From NCBI RefSeq assembly GCF_001704615.3, contig NZ_CP029397.2, forward strand, positions 248,001 through 312,000: DNA of 64,000 bases, given 5' to 3'. The notes beneath the pieces are model-generated. The model was not told where the DNA came from. It saw only the letters and a list, made by a program, of their open reading frames with translations, and made no database searches. The first letter of the stretch is position 1, and each line of letters starts with the position of its first letter. Position numbers and translations under genes: made by a program. The stretch comes from Acinetobacter defluvii. GTDB taxonomy: Bacteria; Pseudomonadota; Gammaproteobacteria; Pseudomonadales; Moraxellaceae. Below, in pieces: positions 31,183-39,633 of the stretch.

Positions 31183-31355
31183 TCTAACTCCCGAATACCA
31201 GAATCTATGTTTTGAGTCTGCTTTTTTCGCTTGTTGATACTGCATCTTTGATAGTAGCCATGAAACATTGCATCTAAATGATATTTAATTCTATTTTTCT
31301 CCTCAGGGCTGTAGGCTATACCAACTACTAATAGCAAAATATTTATTTTAATCAA
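31179..31355 (-). CDS. Very small hypothetical protein with hydrophobic N-terminus
   Basis: 58 codons from a TTG at 31355 (start uncertain). It has a short hydrophobic stretch (KINILLLVVGIAYS) then a charged helix containing EEKNRIKYHLDAMFHGYY. Its stop codon overlaps the ATG of the next gene in ATGA, a common sign of a real, coupled gene. A GAGGAG sequence at codons 18-19 could instead serve a later non-ATG start. Unknown function, too short for family assignment. Confidence 0.4.
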   Translation of the reverse strand: MIKINILLLVVGIAYSPEEKNRIKYHLDAMFHGYYQRCSINKRKKQTQNIDSGIRELE

Positions 31356-31786
31356 CTGGATAAGATTGGTTTTTATAAAAATGATTGTCTTTTTAAATAG
31401 TTAAGATATAGGCGGATTTGTATCTATATATTTAATACGTCTTTAAAGGAACTAAAGCGTAGGGGATATCGATCAAAAATATGCAAATTGTCAGACAAAA
31501 TCTAGCATATTTTGTCGGTAAAAGTTGAATCTTTTTATAATTGTCGTTATAAATGATAGATGAAATAGTCATCTTTTTGTCATAAGAAATGAGTATTTTT
31601 AGCTTGGAAAATACACATGTTAAATAGCTAAATAAAACTCTTATTCACAATAAGTCAATTGTCTAATTTAAAAGCGATGATAAACTTTGATAGTTTAGCC
31701 AAATAATTCAGCTTATTTGTGGAAAAGTGAAATAAAAAGCGGTATAAAAAGAGACAAATTATAAAAATAGATAAGGAAGGCAACTC
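31356..31786. other. Spacer with a terminator-like hairpin
   Basis: No coding frame supported. AGATGA (31558-31563) pairs with TCATCT (31569-31574), then a T run to 31578, forming a small plus-strand terminator with no gene upstream of it. The DUF2726 promoter should lie in the last 100 bases. Confidence 0.4.
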
Positions 31787-32320
31787 ATGGATTTAATGTT
31801 TCTTGCGACACTCACTATACTTGCAGTAGTCAGTATGATTGCTTATAAAGGACTGAAAAATAAGCAGAAACTAGATAGTGCTTTAAGACAGCGTGCAGTT
31901 TTTAATTCAAATGAATTAATCACTTATGCACGTATTAAAGAAATTTTACCGACTGCAAATATTTTAGCACATGTATCTTTCGATGCATTGCTTACCACAA
32001 AATATTTACATACTCGTCGTAAATATCAAAAGATGTTTGCAGATTTTGTGGTATTAGATCAAGAGTTTAAAGTGATGGCAGTGATTACTTTAGATGATCC
32101 AAATGCGATGAAATGGATAAATACCGATCGAAATCAAGATACTCTGCTAGAAATGGCGGGGTATCGAGTGATTCGCTATCAAGGTGTGCCAGAGTATCAA
32201 CAATTACGTGAAGATTTTATGCAAGATTATGCCAATATTCACGATACATTCACGACACAAGCAACAGTAAATCTAGACGCTTATGCTGAACGTTTAGCTC
32301 GCTCGCGTGTTTATGGTTAA
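31787..32320 (+). CDS. DUF2726-domain membrane-anchored protein
   Basis: 177 residues. N-terminal membrane helix (about 2-20), then a domain of the DUF2726 type (about 35-150), which is related to restriction-endonuclease-like folds: VLAHVSFDALL-like ILAHVSFDALLTT, then DFVVLDQEFKVMAVITLDD and the YRVIRYQG ending. The core acid/lysine pattern (D...E/V.xV) is only partly kept, so catalysis is doubtful. AAGGAAGG ribosome binding site. Single gene. Confidence 0.78.
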   Translation: MDLMFLATLTILAVVSMIAYKGLKNKQKLDSALRQRAVFNSNELITYARIKEILPTANILAHVSFDALLTTKYLHTRRKYQKMFADFVVLDQEFKVMAVITLDDPNAMKWINTDRNQDTLLEMAGYRVIRYQGVPEYQQLREDFMQDYANIHDTFTTQATVNLDAYAERLARSRVYG

Positions 32321-32411
32321 TTGTAAATGCGCATGTGAATCATGCGCTAAGTAAATGGGTAGTTAGCAAGTAGCTTAAGCAAATAAAATTATTTTAAATA
32401 AAGTGCTTAAG

Positions 32412-32766
32412 CTAAGGTTTAACCGCAACGACTGTCATTTCAACTAAAACTTCAGGTTTATACATTTTTGCTTCAACGCAAGTGCGTGGAAGTGCTTGCA
32501 TATCAGAACACCAAGCATCCCAAATCTCATTCATACTCGCATAATCATTTTCGATGTCTTTTAAAAAAAATCATTACAGACAGGATGTGACTTTTGTTAG
32601 TACCTGCGTCCGCAAGAAAAGTATCGATTGCAGCGAGCGTTTGTTGCGTTTGTCCTCGAATATCAAGACTGAGGTCGGTGGCTAATTGACCAGCTAAATG
32701 AACTAAGTTTCCCGAAATTGCAATTTCTGAAAAGCGTGGGCTAATGTGCATACGTTGTACAGTCAT
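32412..32766 (-). pseudogene. RidA/YjgF-family gene interrupted by a +1 frameshift
   Basis: The frame from the ATG at 32766 (GAGA site upstream) reads as a RidA-family deaminase: VQRMHISPRFSEI, VHLAGQLATD, AGTNKSHILSVMIF. It then meets a run of eight T on the coding strand (32563-32570 on the plus strand are A). With seven T the frame would read VMIFLKDIENDYASMNEIWDAW and go on to CVEAKMYKPEVLVEMTVVAVKP, a normal family C-terminus, with a stop at 32412. As written the protein stops about 8 codons after the run. Homopolymer slippage, phase variation or sequencing error are all possible. Confidence 0.8.
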
Positions 32767-32830
32767 GCGGATTCTCACATATTTTTATCATTAAAGTTTA
32801 CGTGAACATCTTCATTATGAATATGGTTTT

Positions 32831-33046
32831 TTATGCAAACGCATACAGCGGTTCTATTTGCTTTAGGTATTTTGCTTGAAAAATGAGAATTAAGCGTTGT
32901 TCTGGACACACGACAATATTCCCTAAATTTAAAAAGCAAATCTCGGCTTGACGCAGCTGATTTAAGCAAAATGCAATGGAACTTTGAAGAGGACAAAGTT
33001 GCGGAAGTACTGCTGTACTGGTGCTATTTAAAGGTATATTTTTCAT
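32831..33046 (-). CDS. Small hypothetical protein, 71 residues
   Basis: Unrecognised small protein containing NLGNIVVCPEQRLILIFQAK, with three Cys spaced widely. It has an AGGTGAG ribosome binding site close to its ATG, and lies 60 bases after creD and 64 bases before the ridA-like gene on the same strand. It may be the third gene of a creD transcript. No family known to me; real status uncertain. Confidence 0.45.
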   Translation of the reverse strand: MKNIPLNSTSTAVLPQLCPLQSSIAFCLNQLRQAEICFLNLGNIVVCPEQRLILIFQAKYLKQIEPLYAFA

Positions 33047-33105
33047 GTTCTCACCTACAAATGAAATGGAAATGGATGCGAAAACGCATCCATCTTTAAC
33101 TGTTT

Positions 33106-34536
33106 TTAGTACTGTGAAGGGGTGTAATTTTTAAGCTCGGATTTGGGTTTTGTACCGACTTGATACCAGTCGATATGTCGGGTGATGAACATCACAGCAG
33201 CAAGGACGATAAAGGAAATCACTGAGCCGATAAGGAAGGTTTTTCCTGATGATTGCAATAATAAATACATCACTGCATAAAGCGTACTTAAAATCAGGCT
33301 AAAGATTGCAGCAGCTTTGATTCCTCGCATTACGAAGAATAGATACCATGTCATCAAACCTACACAGGCGATTGCTGCGACTATATAAGCCCAAGCAAAG
33401 GCGTAATATTCACTGATTGAGAGTAATAGGACAAAGAAAATGCCTTGTGCCATTGCCACTAAAGCATATTGAATCGGGTGGATTCGCAAGCCTTTCATGA
33501 CTTCAAACAAGAAGAAACAACCAAAAGTAATGATGATAATAACGATACCGTATTTAATTGCACGGTCAGTTTGGGTATAGACATTGACAGATTCTAGAAA
33601 CTCGGTTGAAAGTCCAATTTTTTCTATATTTTGTCCACTTTCATAGGCTGTGACTGCTTCATTACTACTGCGAGTTAAGTAAGCGTGACTGAGTTGGCGC
33701 ATACAATCACTATTTTCACAATTGGCGATTTTATTAAGATTTTGTTGTCCCAGTGCGATATTTTTCCACTGTGCGCTAAATTGTTCAGTTTGACTCATTT
33801 TTGCATAAGGTAGGCTTTGTCCATCGTATTTGGTGTCTGCCCAATTACCTTTTGCGTTATAAGTGACGTGATGACTGGTTGGAATCAAGTTGAATTTACT
33901 TAAACCCTTCGTTTGAAGTTGTAAGTTAAATTCAAAACCATTTTGAATCGCTTGCAAGATTTCAGGATGTTTTTGCACAGAAACTGTCATAAAATCAAAA
34001 CCTGATTGATCCTTCGCTTGTTCGTTTATTTGAAATGTGTAATTTTGATTGTTAATTTTAATGGAAGGTTGTTTTTCTAAGCCGCGTGGATCATGTAAAG
34101 GAAAAATGATTTGCGCCTTATTCCATTCATAATTTTTTTGATCCAGTTCAGGTTTATAAAAAGCACCTTTCGCAGACAAATTTGCTTGATAGTCAATCGC
34201 ACGATAAATCGTTCGTCTGTAATTATTATCCGATACATTAAAATTAGCTGTCCAATCGGTACTGTCAGCACCTAAGTACATAAAATATTGTTCGGTACAT
34301 GGAAATGGCTTTTTTTGATCATCCAGACAGGTTTTTTGTTCTGTATAGGGAACTTGCACATAGGGCGCAATAATGGTTTGTGGTCTAATTTGGGTACTGG
34401 AAATATCTCGAATGAAGTCTTGTTGATAACTTTGACGTTCGGAAACGAGGTTTTGGATAAAGAGTAAACCAATGCCAAATATGCCAATCAATATAAAAAT
34501 AGCAATGATTTTAAATGTAAGAAAATGAGATCTCAT
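33106..34536 (-). CDS. creD: Inner-membrane protein CreD
   Basis: CreD family membrane protein, about 476 residues, regulated by CreBC in the systems where it has been studied and linked to envelope and beta-lactam stress. One N-terminal helix (about 8-28), a large periplasmic domain (about 30-325), then six or so C-terminal helices. The second of two ATGs (34536) fits the AAGGAA ribosome binding site best. A cre-tag lies 80-95 bases upstream. Confidence 0.93.
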   Translation of the reverse strand: MRSHFLTFKIIAIFILIGIFGIGLLFIQNLVSERQSYQQDFIRDISSTQIRPQTIIAPYVQVPYTEQKTCLDDQKKPFPCTEQYFMYLGADSTDWTANFNVSDNNYRRTIYRAIDYQANLSAKGAFYKPELDQKNYEWNKAQIIFPLHDPRGLEKQPSIKINNQNYTFQINEQAKDQSGFDFMTVSVQKHPEILQAIQNGFEFNLQLQTKGLSKFNLIPTSHHVTYNAKGNWADTKYDGQSLPYAKMSQTEQFSAQWKNIALGQQNLNKIANCENSDCMRQLSHAYLTRSSNEAVTAYESGQNIEKIGLSTEFLESVNVYTQTDRAIKYGIVIIIITFGCFFLFEVMKGLRIHPIQYALVAMAQGIFFVLLLSISEYYAFAWAYIVAAIACVGLMTWYLFFVMRGIKAAAIFSLILSTLYAVMYLLLQSSGKTFLIGSVISFIVLAAVMFITRHIDWYQVGTKPKSELKNYTPSQY

Positions 34537-34617
34537 CATAATTTCCTTAAATATATGTAGATCTCAATAGTGTGTAAAAAGTAGATGTTTTTTATTTGAG
34601 TTGTTTTTGAGTTTTAT

Positions 34618-34633
34618 GTGAAATTTGGGTGAA
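34618..34633 (-). promoter_or_regulatory. cre-tag upstream of creD
   Basis: The minus strand reads TTCAC-CCAAAT-TTCAC, an exact match to the CreB binding consensus TTCAC-N6-TTCAC, in the 144-base gap between creC and creD. CreB binding is thus strongly expected. Confidence 0.8.
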
Positions 34634-34680
34634 GTTGAAAATGATGCATCTTGGCATCAGTTTTGTAATACATTTTAAAA

Positions 34681-36159
34681 TTAAGTGAGGTGTATCGTGA
34701 CACCAACACCTTGTCGATGGGGTTGTATTAAACCAATTTGATTTTCATTCATATTTTCAATTTTAATCTGCCCATGATGTTGTTCAATCACTTGCTTCAC
34801 GATGCTTAATCCAATACCTGAACTGCGTTGCTGGGAAATTGGACGTGGCAAGGAGAAATAAGTATCAAAAACTTGCTTGAGGGCATATTCTGGAATCCAT
34901 TCACCTTCGTTAAAGATTTTAAACTCAATGCCTTGGTGATGATGTTGATGCAGTTGAAGCAAAATCTTGCCTGAATGGGGCGTAAAATCCAAAGCATTAT
35001 CCAGTAAGTTCGCAAAAGTTTGTTGTAGCCAAAAACGATCAGCCTGAATCAGACATTCATTTTCAATGTCTAGTAAACATTGAATTTTTTTATTTTGAAT
35101 TTGACTGGCGTATTGCTGTAAGACGTGTTGGACTAGTTGGGAAAGATCAAAATTTTGTAGTTCAAGTTGATGTTTGGATTTTTCTAAACGTGTCAGCAGT
35201 AACATCCGATCAATCAAGGTTTTTAAGCGTTGGCTTTGTTGATAAATATGTGTGGCAAATTGTTGTTGATCTGCTAAAGGTAAGTCTTCCTTGAGTAACT
35301 CGGCACTGGCTTGAATCGCTGTAAGTGGACTTTTCAACTCATGGGTGAGCGTATTGACATAGTGTTCAACATAGGCACGATCTTCAAGTTTTTCTCGCAT
35401 GGTTTCAATCGCTTGTGAAACTAAGTTAAGCTCTTGCGCAGAACGAAAGTGTGGCGCTTGATTGACAGGTGCGAGTGCTTGGGCATATTTACGGACACGG
35501 TCAATACTGTGTTTTAGCCAATACGCCACCAAACTGGCAAGAAACAAACTCAATAATGCGATCCAAGCTGCTTGACGGAAAAGTTGATTTTCTGAACGTT
35601 GAATATAAGGTTGTACAGAACGATTGGGCTTGCCGATGCTCACCACGCCGATCAGTTGCTGCTGTTGATTGACCTGATAATAAATAGGTGCTGCAATAAA
35701 CATAGTGCTGTAATTGCTCCCCAAATCATTGCCTTTCAGGTCATAACTGCGTGTAGAACGGACACCGTATTTTCCTTTTAAAGTCAGATAAATATCATTC
35801 CATTGTGAATAATCCTGCCCCGTGGCAATCCCTTGTGAATCATAAATGACAATGCCTTTTGCATCAGTAATATAGATTTGTTGGTTAATTTCCTTTTTAT
35901 TGTGTTGCCAAATCGTGGCATTCAGTTTGCGATTTAAAGCTTGTTGAATTTTTTGATCAAATTGGGGCGTACTGACGTGATTTTCATATACATCTTCAGC
36001 TACTAACATGGCGATAATATTGGCATTTTCTGCAAGTGTATCTTCAACCACTTGGCGTACATTGGGTTTTACTTGTTGATTAAAAGTGTAGGACATAAAC
36101 CACAGTCCGAGTAAAATGATTAAACCAAAGAAAAACCAAATGCGTATAAAAATGGACAT
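34681..36159 (-). CDS. creC: Sensor histidine kinase CreC
   Basis: Membrane kinase of the CreBC two-component system, about 492 residues. Helix 1 near the N-terminus, a periplasmic sensor (about 30-190), helix 2, a HAMP-like linker, a HisKA domain with the phosphoacceptor in TLTHELKSPLTA (near residue 273), and an HATPase domain (LLDNALDFTP, SSGIGLSIVKQV). Start at 36159 or at 36171, four codons earlier; neither has a strong site. Separated from creB by a small membrane-protein gene. Confidence 0.92.
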   Translation of the reverse strand: MSIFIRIWFFFGLIILLGLWFMSYTFNQQVKPNVRQVVEDTLAENANIIAMLVAEDVYENHVSTPQFDQKIQQALNRKLNATIWQHNKKEINQQIYITDAKGIVIYDSQGIATGQDYSQWNDIYLTLKGKYGVRSTRSYDLKGNDLGSNYSTMFIAAPIYYQVNQQQQLIGVVSIGKPNRSVQPYIQRSENQLFRQAAWIALLSLFLASLVAYWLKHSIDRVRKYAQALAPVNQAPHFRSAQELNLVSQAIETMREKLEDRAYVEHYVNTLTHELKSPLTAIQASAELLKEDLPLADQQQFATHIYQQSQRLKTLIDRMLLLTRLEKSKHQLELQNFDLSQLVQHVLQQYASQIQNKKIQCLLDIENECLIQADRFWLQQTFANLLDNALDFTPHSGKILLQLHQHHHQGIEFKIFNEGEWIPEYALKQVFDTYFSLPRPISQQRSSGIGLSIVKQVIEQHHGQIKIENMNENQIGLIQPHRQGVGVTIHLT

Positions 36160-36209
36160 CGTATTACCCATTTAACTTGATGAATAATTCAAATAAATAT
36201 TGGAGATAT

Positions 36210-36518
36210 TTATTCACTTTTGAAATATCCCCACAATAGCCAAAGGGGTGCCAATATTAGAAAAATTGTCAGTAAATAAAAGGTTTTAAAATACATTGCT
36301 ATAGCAAAAATAAAAGCACTTAGACAGCAAGCGATGAAACTAAATTTAAACGTAAGATCGAAGAACTTTTCTATTGGGGTTTGAGGTGTTCGTTCATCAT
36401 CCTCAACATAGAAATCCTCGTTATACACTTGTGAAATAAAAAAGAATATGCAAATGAACAGGTTAGCAAGAGCAGGAACTAAAATAAATAATCCAAGGTT
36501 GATCAAATCAACAGCCAC
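36210..36518 (-). CDS. Small membrane protein between creB and creC
   Basis: 102 residues from a GTG start with GGAT 8 bases upstream. Three hydrophobic helices (about 8-30, 55-74, 78-98) and an acidic loop YVEDDERTPQTPIEK between the first and second. No family recognised. It lies 24 bases after creB and 38 before creC on the same strand, so it is surely in the cre operon. It may be an accessory sensor or stabiliser for CreC, or an independent insertion. Not part of the classical creABCD set. Confidence 0.75.
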   Translation of the reverse strand: MAVDLINLGLFILVPALANLFICIFFFISQVYNEDFYVEDDERTPQTPIEKFFDLTFKFSFIACCLSAFIFAIAMYFKTFYLLTIFLILAPLWLLWGYFKSE

Positions 36519-36542
36519 TTTATCTATCCTTTGATCTATAGT

Positions 36543-37265
36543 TTAACTCATTCTTTTTAAGCTATAACCAAAACCGCGATGCGTTTGAATCGGGTCGTGT
36601 TCAGTTGAAATGTGTTTGAGCTTTTGTCTTAGACTTTTGATATGCGTATCTACAGTACGCTCCAAACTATGTTCGGGATGTTCCCAAATATGATCCATCA
36701 ATTGTTGGCGACTAAATACCTGTTCAGGATGATCAATCAACAATTTCAACAAACGATATTCATAACGAGTCAGTTGCAGCAGCGTACCCAAATAATAAAT
36801 CTGTAAGCACTCGTCATGACATTGCCAAACTTGAGATGTTTGCTGTGGATTATCTTTTATTTCATTGGATTGCGCATTTTTTAATTGATTTTGAATTTCC
36901 ATTCTTCGCCAAATAGCTTTGATCCTTGACACAATTTCTCGTGAGCTAAAAGGCTTAGCACAGTAATCATCTGCTCCAATTTCTAAGCCAATAATTCGGT
37001 CAATTTCATCATCACGTGCTGTTAAAAAAAGCAAAGGTGTATGGTTGAAATGGCGAATTTTTTTACAGACATCAAAACCATTGATGTCAGGTAAACCCAC
37101 ATCTAAAATAATAAAATCAAAGCTTTGCTCTTGCACATAGTCAATCGCCTGCGTGCCTGTATTTGCCCAAGTGACTTGCCAATCTTCACGTTCAAGTGCA
37201 TAGCGTAAAGGCATTACAATTGCGGCATCATCTTCAACACATAAAATATGTTTTTTATTATTCAT
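36543..37265 (-). CDS. creB: Response regulator CreB
   Basis: OmpR-type regulator, 240 residues. Receiver domain with Asp55 as phosphoacceptor (IILDVGLPD), Thr82-region (FLTARD) and Lys104-region (AKPF); C-terminal winged helix (about 150-238; LTRYEYRLLKLL, RTVDTHIKSLRQKL). First gene of the operon. A cre-tag lies 70 bases upstream, indicating autoregulation. Confidence 0.93.
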   Translation of the reverse strand: MNNKKHILCVEDDAAIVMPLRYALEREDWQVTWANTGTQAIDYVQEQSFDFIILDVGLPDINGFDVCKKIRHFNHTPLLFLTARDDEIDRIIGLEIGADDYCAKPFSSREIVSRIKAIWRRMEIQNQLKNAQSNEIKDNPQQTSQVWQCHDECLQIYYLGTLLQLTRYEYRLLKLLIDHPEQVFSRQQLMDHIWEHPEHSLERTVDTHIKSLRQKLKHISTEHDPIQTHRGFGYSLKRMS

Positions 37266-37334
37266 TGGATTGTAAATTTCAAGGAATCGCTTCGAGTGTA
37301 CTGAAAATCACATTGATAGGCGAATGAAATTTAA

Positions 37335-37350
37335 GTGAAGTTTGTGTGAA
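37335..37350 (-). promoter_or_regulatory. cre-tag upstream of creB
   Basis: The minus strand reads TTCAC-ACAAAC-TTCAC, an exact match to the CreB consensus, 70-85 bases before the creB start. Confidence 0.8.
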
Positions 37351-37630
37351 CTTTGAGAAAGGGAGCGTGCAGCATTTAAAAAGTAGGAGGGCAATTATTC
37401 ATGTGACATTCTGAGCGCCCTGTAATATTCGGATTTGATCGTCACGCCAATCACAGGACAGCAGAGTAAAAGTATTGGTGACTTTTACTCACTCAGCAGA
37501 TACATGGATAATGTATTGCGAGAAATAGATTACTCTAATTTTGGTGAAGGTGGGAGAGTATTTGATTAAAATTAATTCTTTTGTCTGAAAAATGAACGAC
37601 TCTTTTTCACTTTAATATTGAATAGACAGT
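37351..37630. other. Spacer with a 10-bp inverted repeat and a short open frame
   Basis: GAGTAAAAGT (37464-37473) pairs with ACTTTTACTC (37481-37490) without T run. A plus-strand frame of 44 codons (37435-37569, TTG start) has protein-like composition including GQQSKSIGDFYSLSRYMDNV, but no ribosome binding site and no known family; it may be a gene fragment. Confidence 0.3.
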
Positions 37631-38686
37631 TCACCACAATGAAAGTTGTGATTCATCTTGCTGTTCAGAGAGCTGGTACAGCCCTACACCGATTAAACGA
37701 AATTGAAAATGTTCAGGTATTTGCATTTCTGATAAAAGAATGTGTACCGCCTTTTGCATATCTTGTTGTGAATTGAGCGCATGTTTAAAGCTTTTACTGT
37801 GTTGTAAAACCTGAAAATTTTTTAATTTTAATTTGACCGTCACGCCACGTGCTTGGATTTGTTTTTTGACTAAACTTTGCCAAACACGTGCAATTAAACT
37901 CTCCCAATAAGGCAAACATTGCGCTAAAGTCAGATCATCATCAAAGGTGGTTTCATTGGAAATCTGTTGTCGTTGTCGCTCGACTTGCACAGGACGCTCA
38001 TCAATACCTTGTGCATATAAAAACAGTTGCTTGCCATATTTTCCAAAATGCTGAATTAAAAAAATCTCCTCAACTTGTTGCAAATCTCCGAGCGTTTGCA
38101 AATTCAAATTTTTAAGTTTTTCTTGGGTCACTTTACCAACGCCAGGAATTTTCTTGAGTGGTAGATCATAAATAAAATGTTGGACTTGGCGAGGTTTAAT
38201 GATGCAAATGCCATTGGGCTTATGCCAATCTGAGGCAATTTTAGCAAGGAATTTATTGGGTGCAACGCCTGCTGAGGCGGTCAGTCCCGTATGTTTAACG
38301 ATGTCTGCCCGAATCCGTTCCGCAACTTCGGTTGCACTTGGGATATTTTGTAAGTTTTCAGTGACATCTAAATACGCCTCATCTAAGGATAAGGGTTCGA
38401 TCAGTACTGTGTATTGTTGAAAGATTTGATGAATCTGTGCAGAAACTTCCCGATATTTTTCAAAATTCGGTTCGATCACGACCACATGGGGACACAATTT
38501 TTTGGCTTGTGACATCGACATGGCAGAGCGTAAACCAAACTCACGTGCAGGATAAGATGCAGCCGCAATCACTGCGCGTGGATGATGCGAGGCAATCACC
38601 ACAGGTAAATGTTTCAAGTCAGGACGCTCTCGTAGCTCGACTGAAGCGTAGAAAGCATCCATGTCGATATGAATGATTTTTCTCAT
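37631..38686 (-). CDS. dinB: DNA polymerase IV
   Basis: Y-family translesion polymerase, 351 residues. Catalytic carboxylates in [12 protein letters not shown] (residues 6-17) and SLDEAYLD (near 102). Helix-hairpin-helix [12 protein letters not shown] near 184, then the little-finger domain. The C-terminus ends at SLW without a clear clamp-binding motif of the usual QLxLF form, though QLSLW at the very end is a close variant. Single gene. Confidence 0.95.
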   Translation of the reverse strand: MRKIIHIDMDAFYASVELRERPDLKHLPVVIASHHPRAVIAAASYPAREFGLRSAMSMSQAKKLCPHVVVIEPNFEKYREVSAQIHQIFQQYTVLIEPLSLDEAYLDVTENLQNIPSATEVAERIRADIVKHTGLTASAGVAPNKFLAKIASDWHKPNGICIIKPRQVQHFIYDLPLKKIPGVGKVTQEKLKNLNLQTLGDLQQVEEIFLIQHFGKYGKQLFLYAQGIDERPVQVERQRQQISNETTFDDDLTLAQCLPYWESLIARVWQSLVKKQIQARGVTVKLKLKNFQVLQHSKSFKHALNSQQDMQKAVHILLSEMQIPEHFQFRLIGVGLYQLSEQQDESQLSLW

Positions 38687-38803
38687 ATTTTCAAGTCAAA
38701 TTGACCAGATCGTTTTTATCTTAACTGAATTGGAGAAAGGACTCATCTTTAAATCTGATTTTACAAAATTTTCTGCGACAAAATACGACTTTTGACCTTC
38801 ATA

Positions 38804-39565
38804 TCAAGGTTGCAGGTGATTCTCCTGCAAAAATTGCTGCCACTCTTTTTCATCACCATAAAATACATTTAAATCGACATTTTTATGAATCCCTGAAATC
38901 TTAGCTTGATTGGTCTGCTGCCAAAATATCCAACCACGTTGATCTTTCAAATCAGGTTTGTCGTGATATTCACGAATCCAAATCGGCGTATTGTTAAATT
39001 CACCAAGCAAAATAATATTATAAAAATTTTTTGAGGTATAAAAAATTGGCTGTTTGCCATAATGAGCTTGCAAGCGATCATGCATGATTTTGATTTGTTT
39101 CAGTAATTGTTCTTTGGTAAAGGTATTAATGCAATTGCTGTCATATTCTAAATCCATCACGGGCGGTAGTGCATCGGATTTATTTGGCACCGTATCGATA
39201 AAATTTTGTGCTTGGATATTGCCTTCACGACATAAACGAAAAAAATGATAGGCACCTACACGCATGCCACGTTCACGTGCTTCGAGCCAATAGTTTTGAA
39301 ATAACGTATCTTTAAAATCCCCACCTTCAGTAGCTTTCAGATAGACAAATTGATATTGCTGTGGAGAAATTTGTTTCCAGTTGATTTGACCTTGATGATG
39401 TGACACATCAAAACCTTTGATTGGATAAGGTTCAGCGGAAGCCGCATTATAGTGGACAATTACCAAAGCCAAACTGATCAGGCAGCCAACGATCACAATC
39501 GTCAATGCGACACGATTGTGACAAAAATTTGCTGAAATCTTGGTTAAATGTTTTGGCATCATCAT
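38804..39565 (-). CDS. GH25 lysozyme-like muramidase
   Basis: Peptidoglycan hydrolase of glycoside hydrolase family 25, 253 residues. One N-terminal membrane helix (about 20-40) anchors or exports it. The catalytic domain (about 50-250) has the first acid in GFDVSHHQ and the DxE pair in MDLEYD. Three consecutive ATGs at the start. Likely acts on the cell wall in the periplasm. Not flanked by phage genes. Confidence 0.88.
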   Translation of the reverse strand: MMMPKHLTKISANFCHNRVALTIVIVGCLISLALVIVHYNAASAEPYPIKGFDVSHHQGQINWKQISPQQYQFVYLKATEGGDFKDTLFQNYWLEARERGMRVGAYHFFRLCREGNIQAQNFIDTVPNKSDALPPVMDLEYDSNCINTFTKEQLLKQIKIMHDRLQAHYGKQPIFYTSKNFYNIILLGEFNNTPIWIREYHDKPDLKDQRGWIFWQQTNQAKISGIHKNVDLNVFYGDEKEWQQFLQENHLQP

Positions 39566-39633
39566 TTTAAATATAGAGAAGCAGTCATTTTAATGCGAAC
39601 CTTATCACAAGACTATGCGAGATCTGTTATATT

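Noticed and set aside
32775..32996. Overlapping 73-codon minus-strand frame
   Set aside because: Competes with the frame at 32831-33046, which has the better start site.
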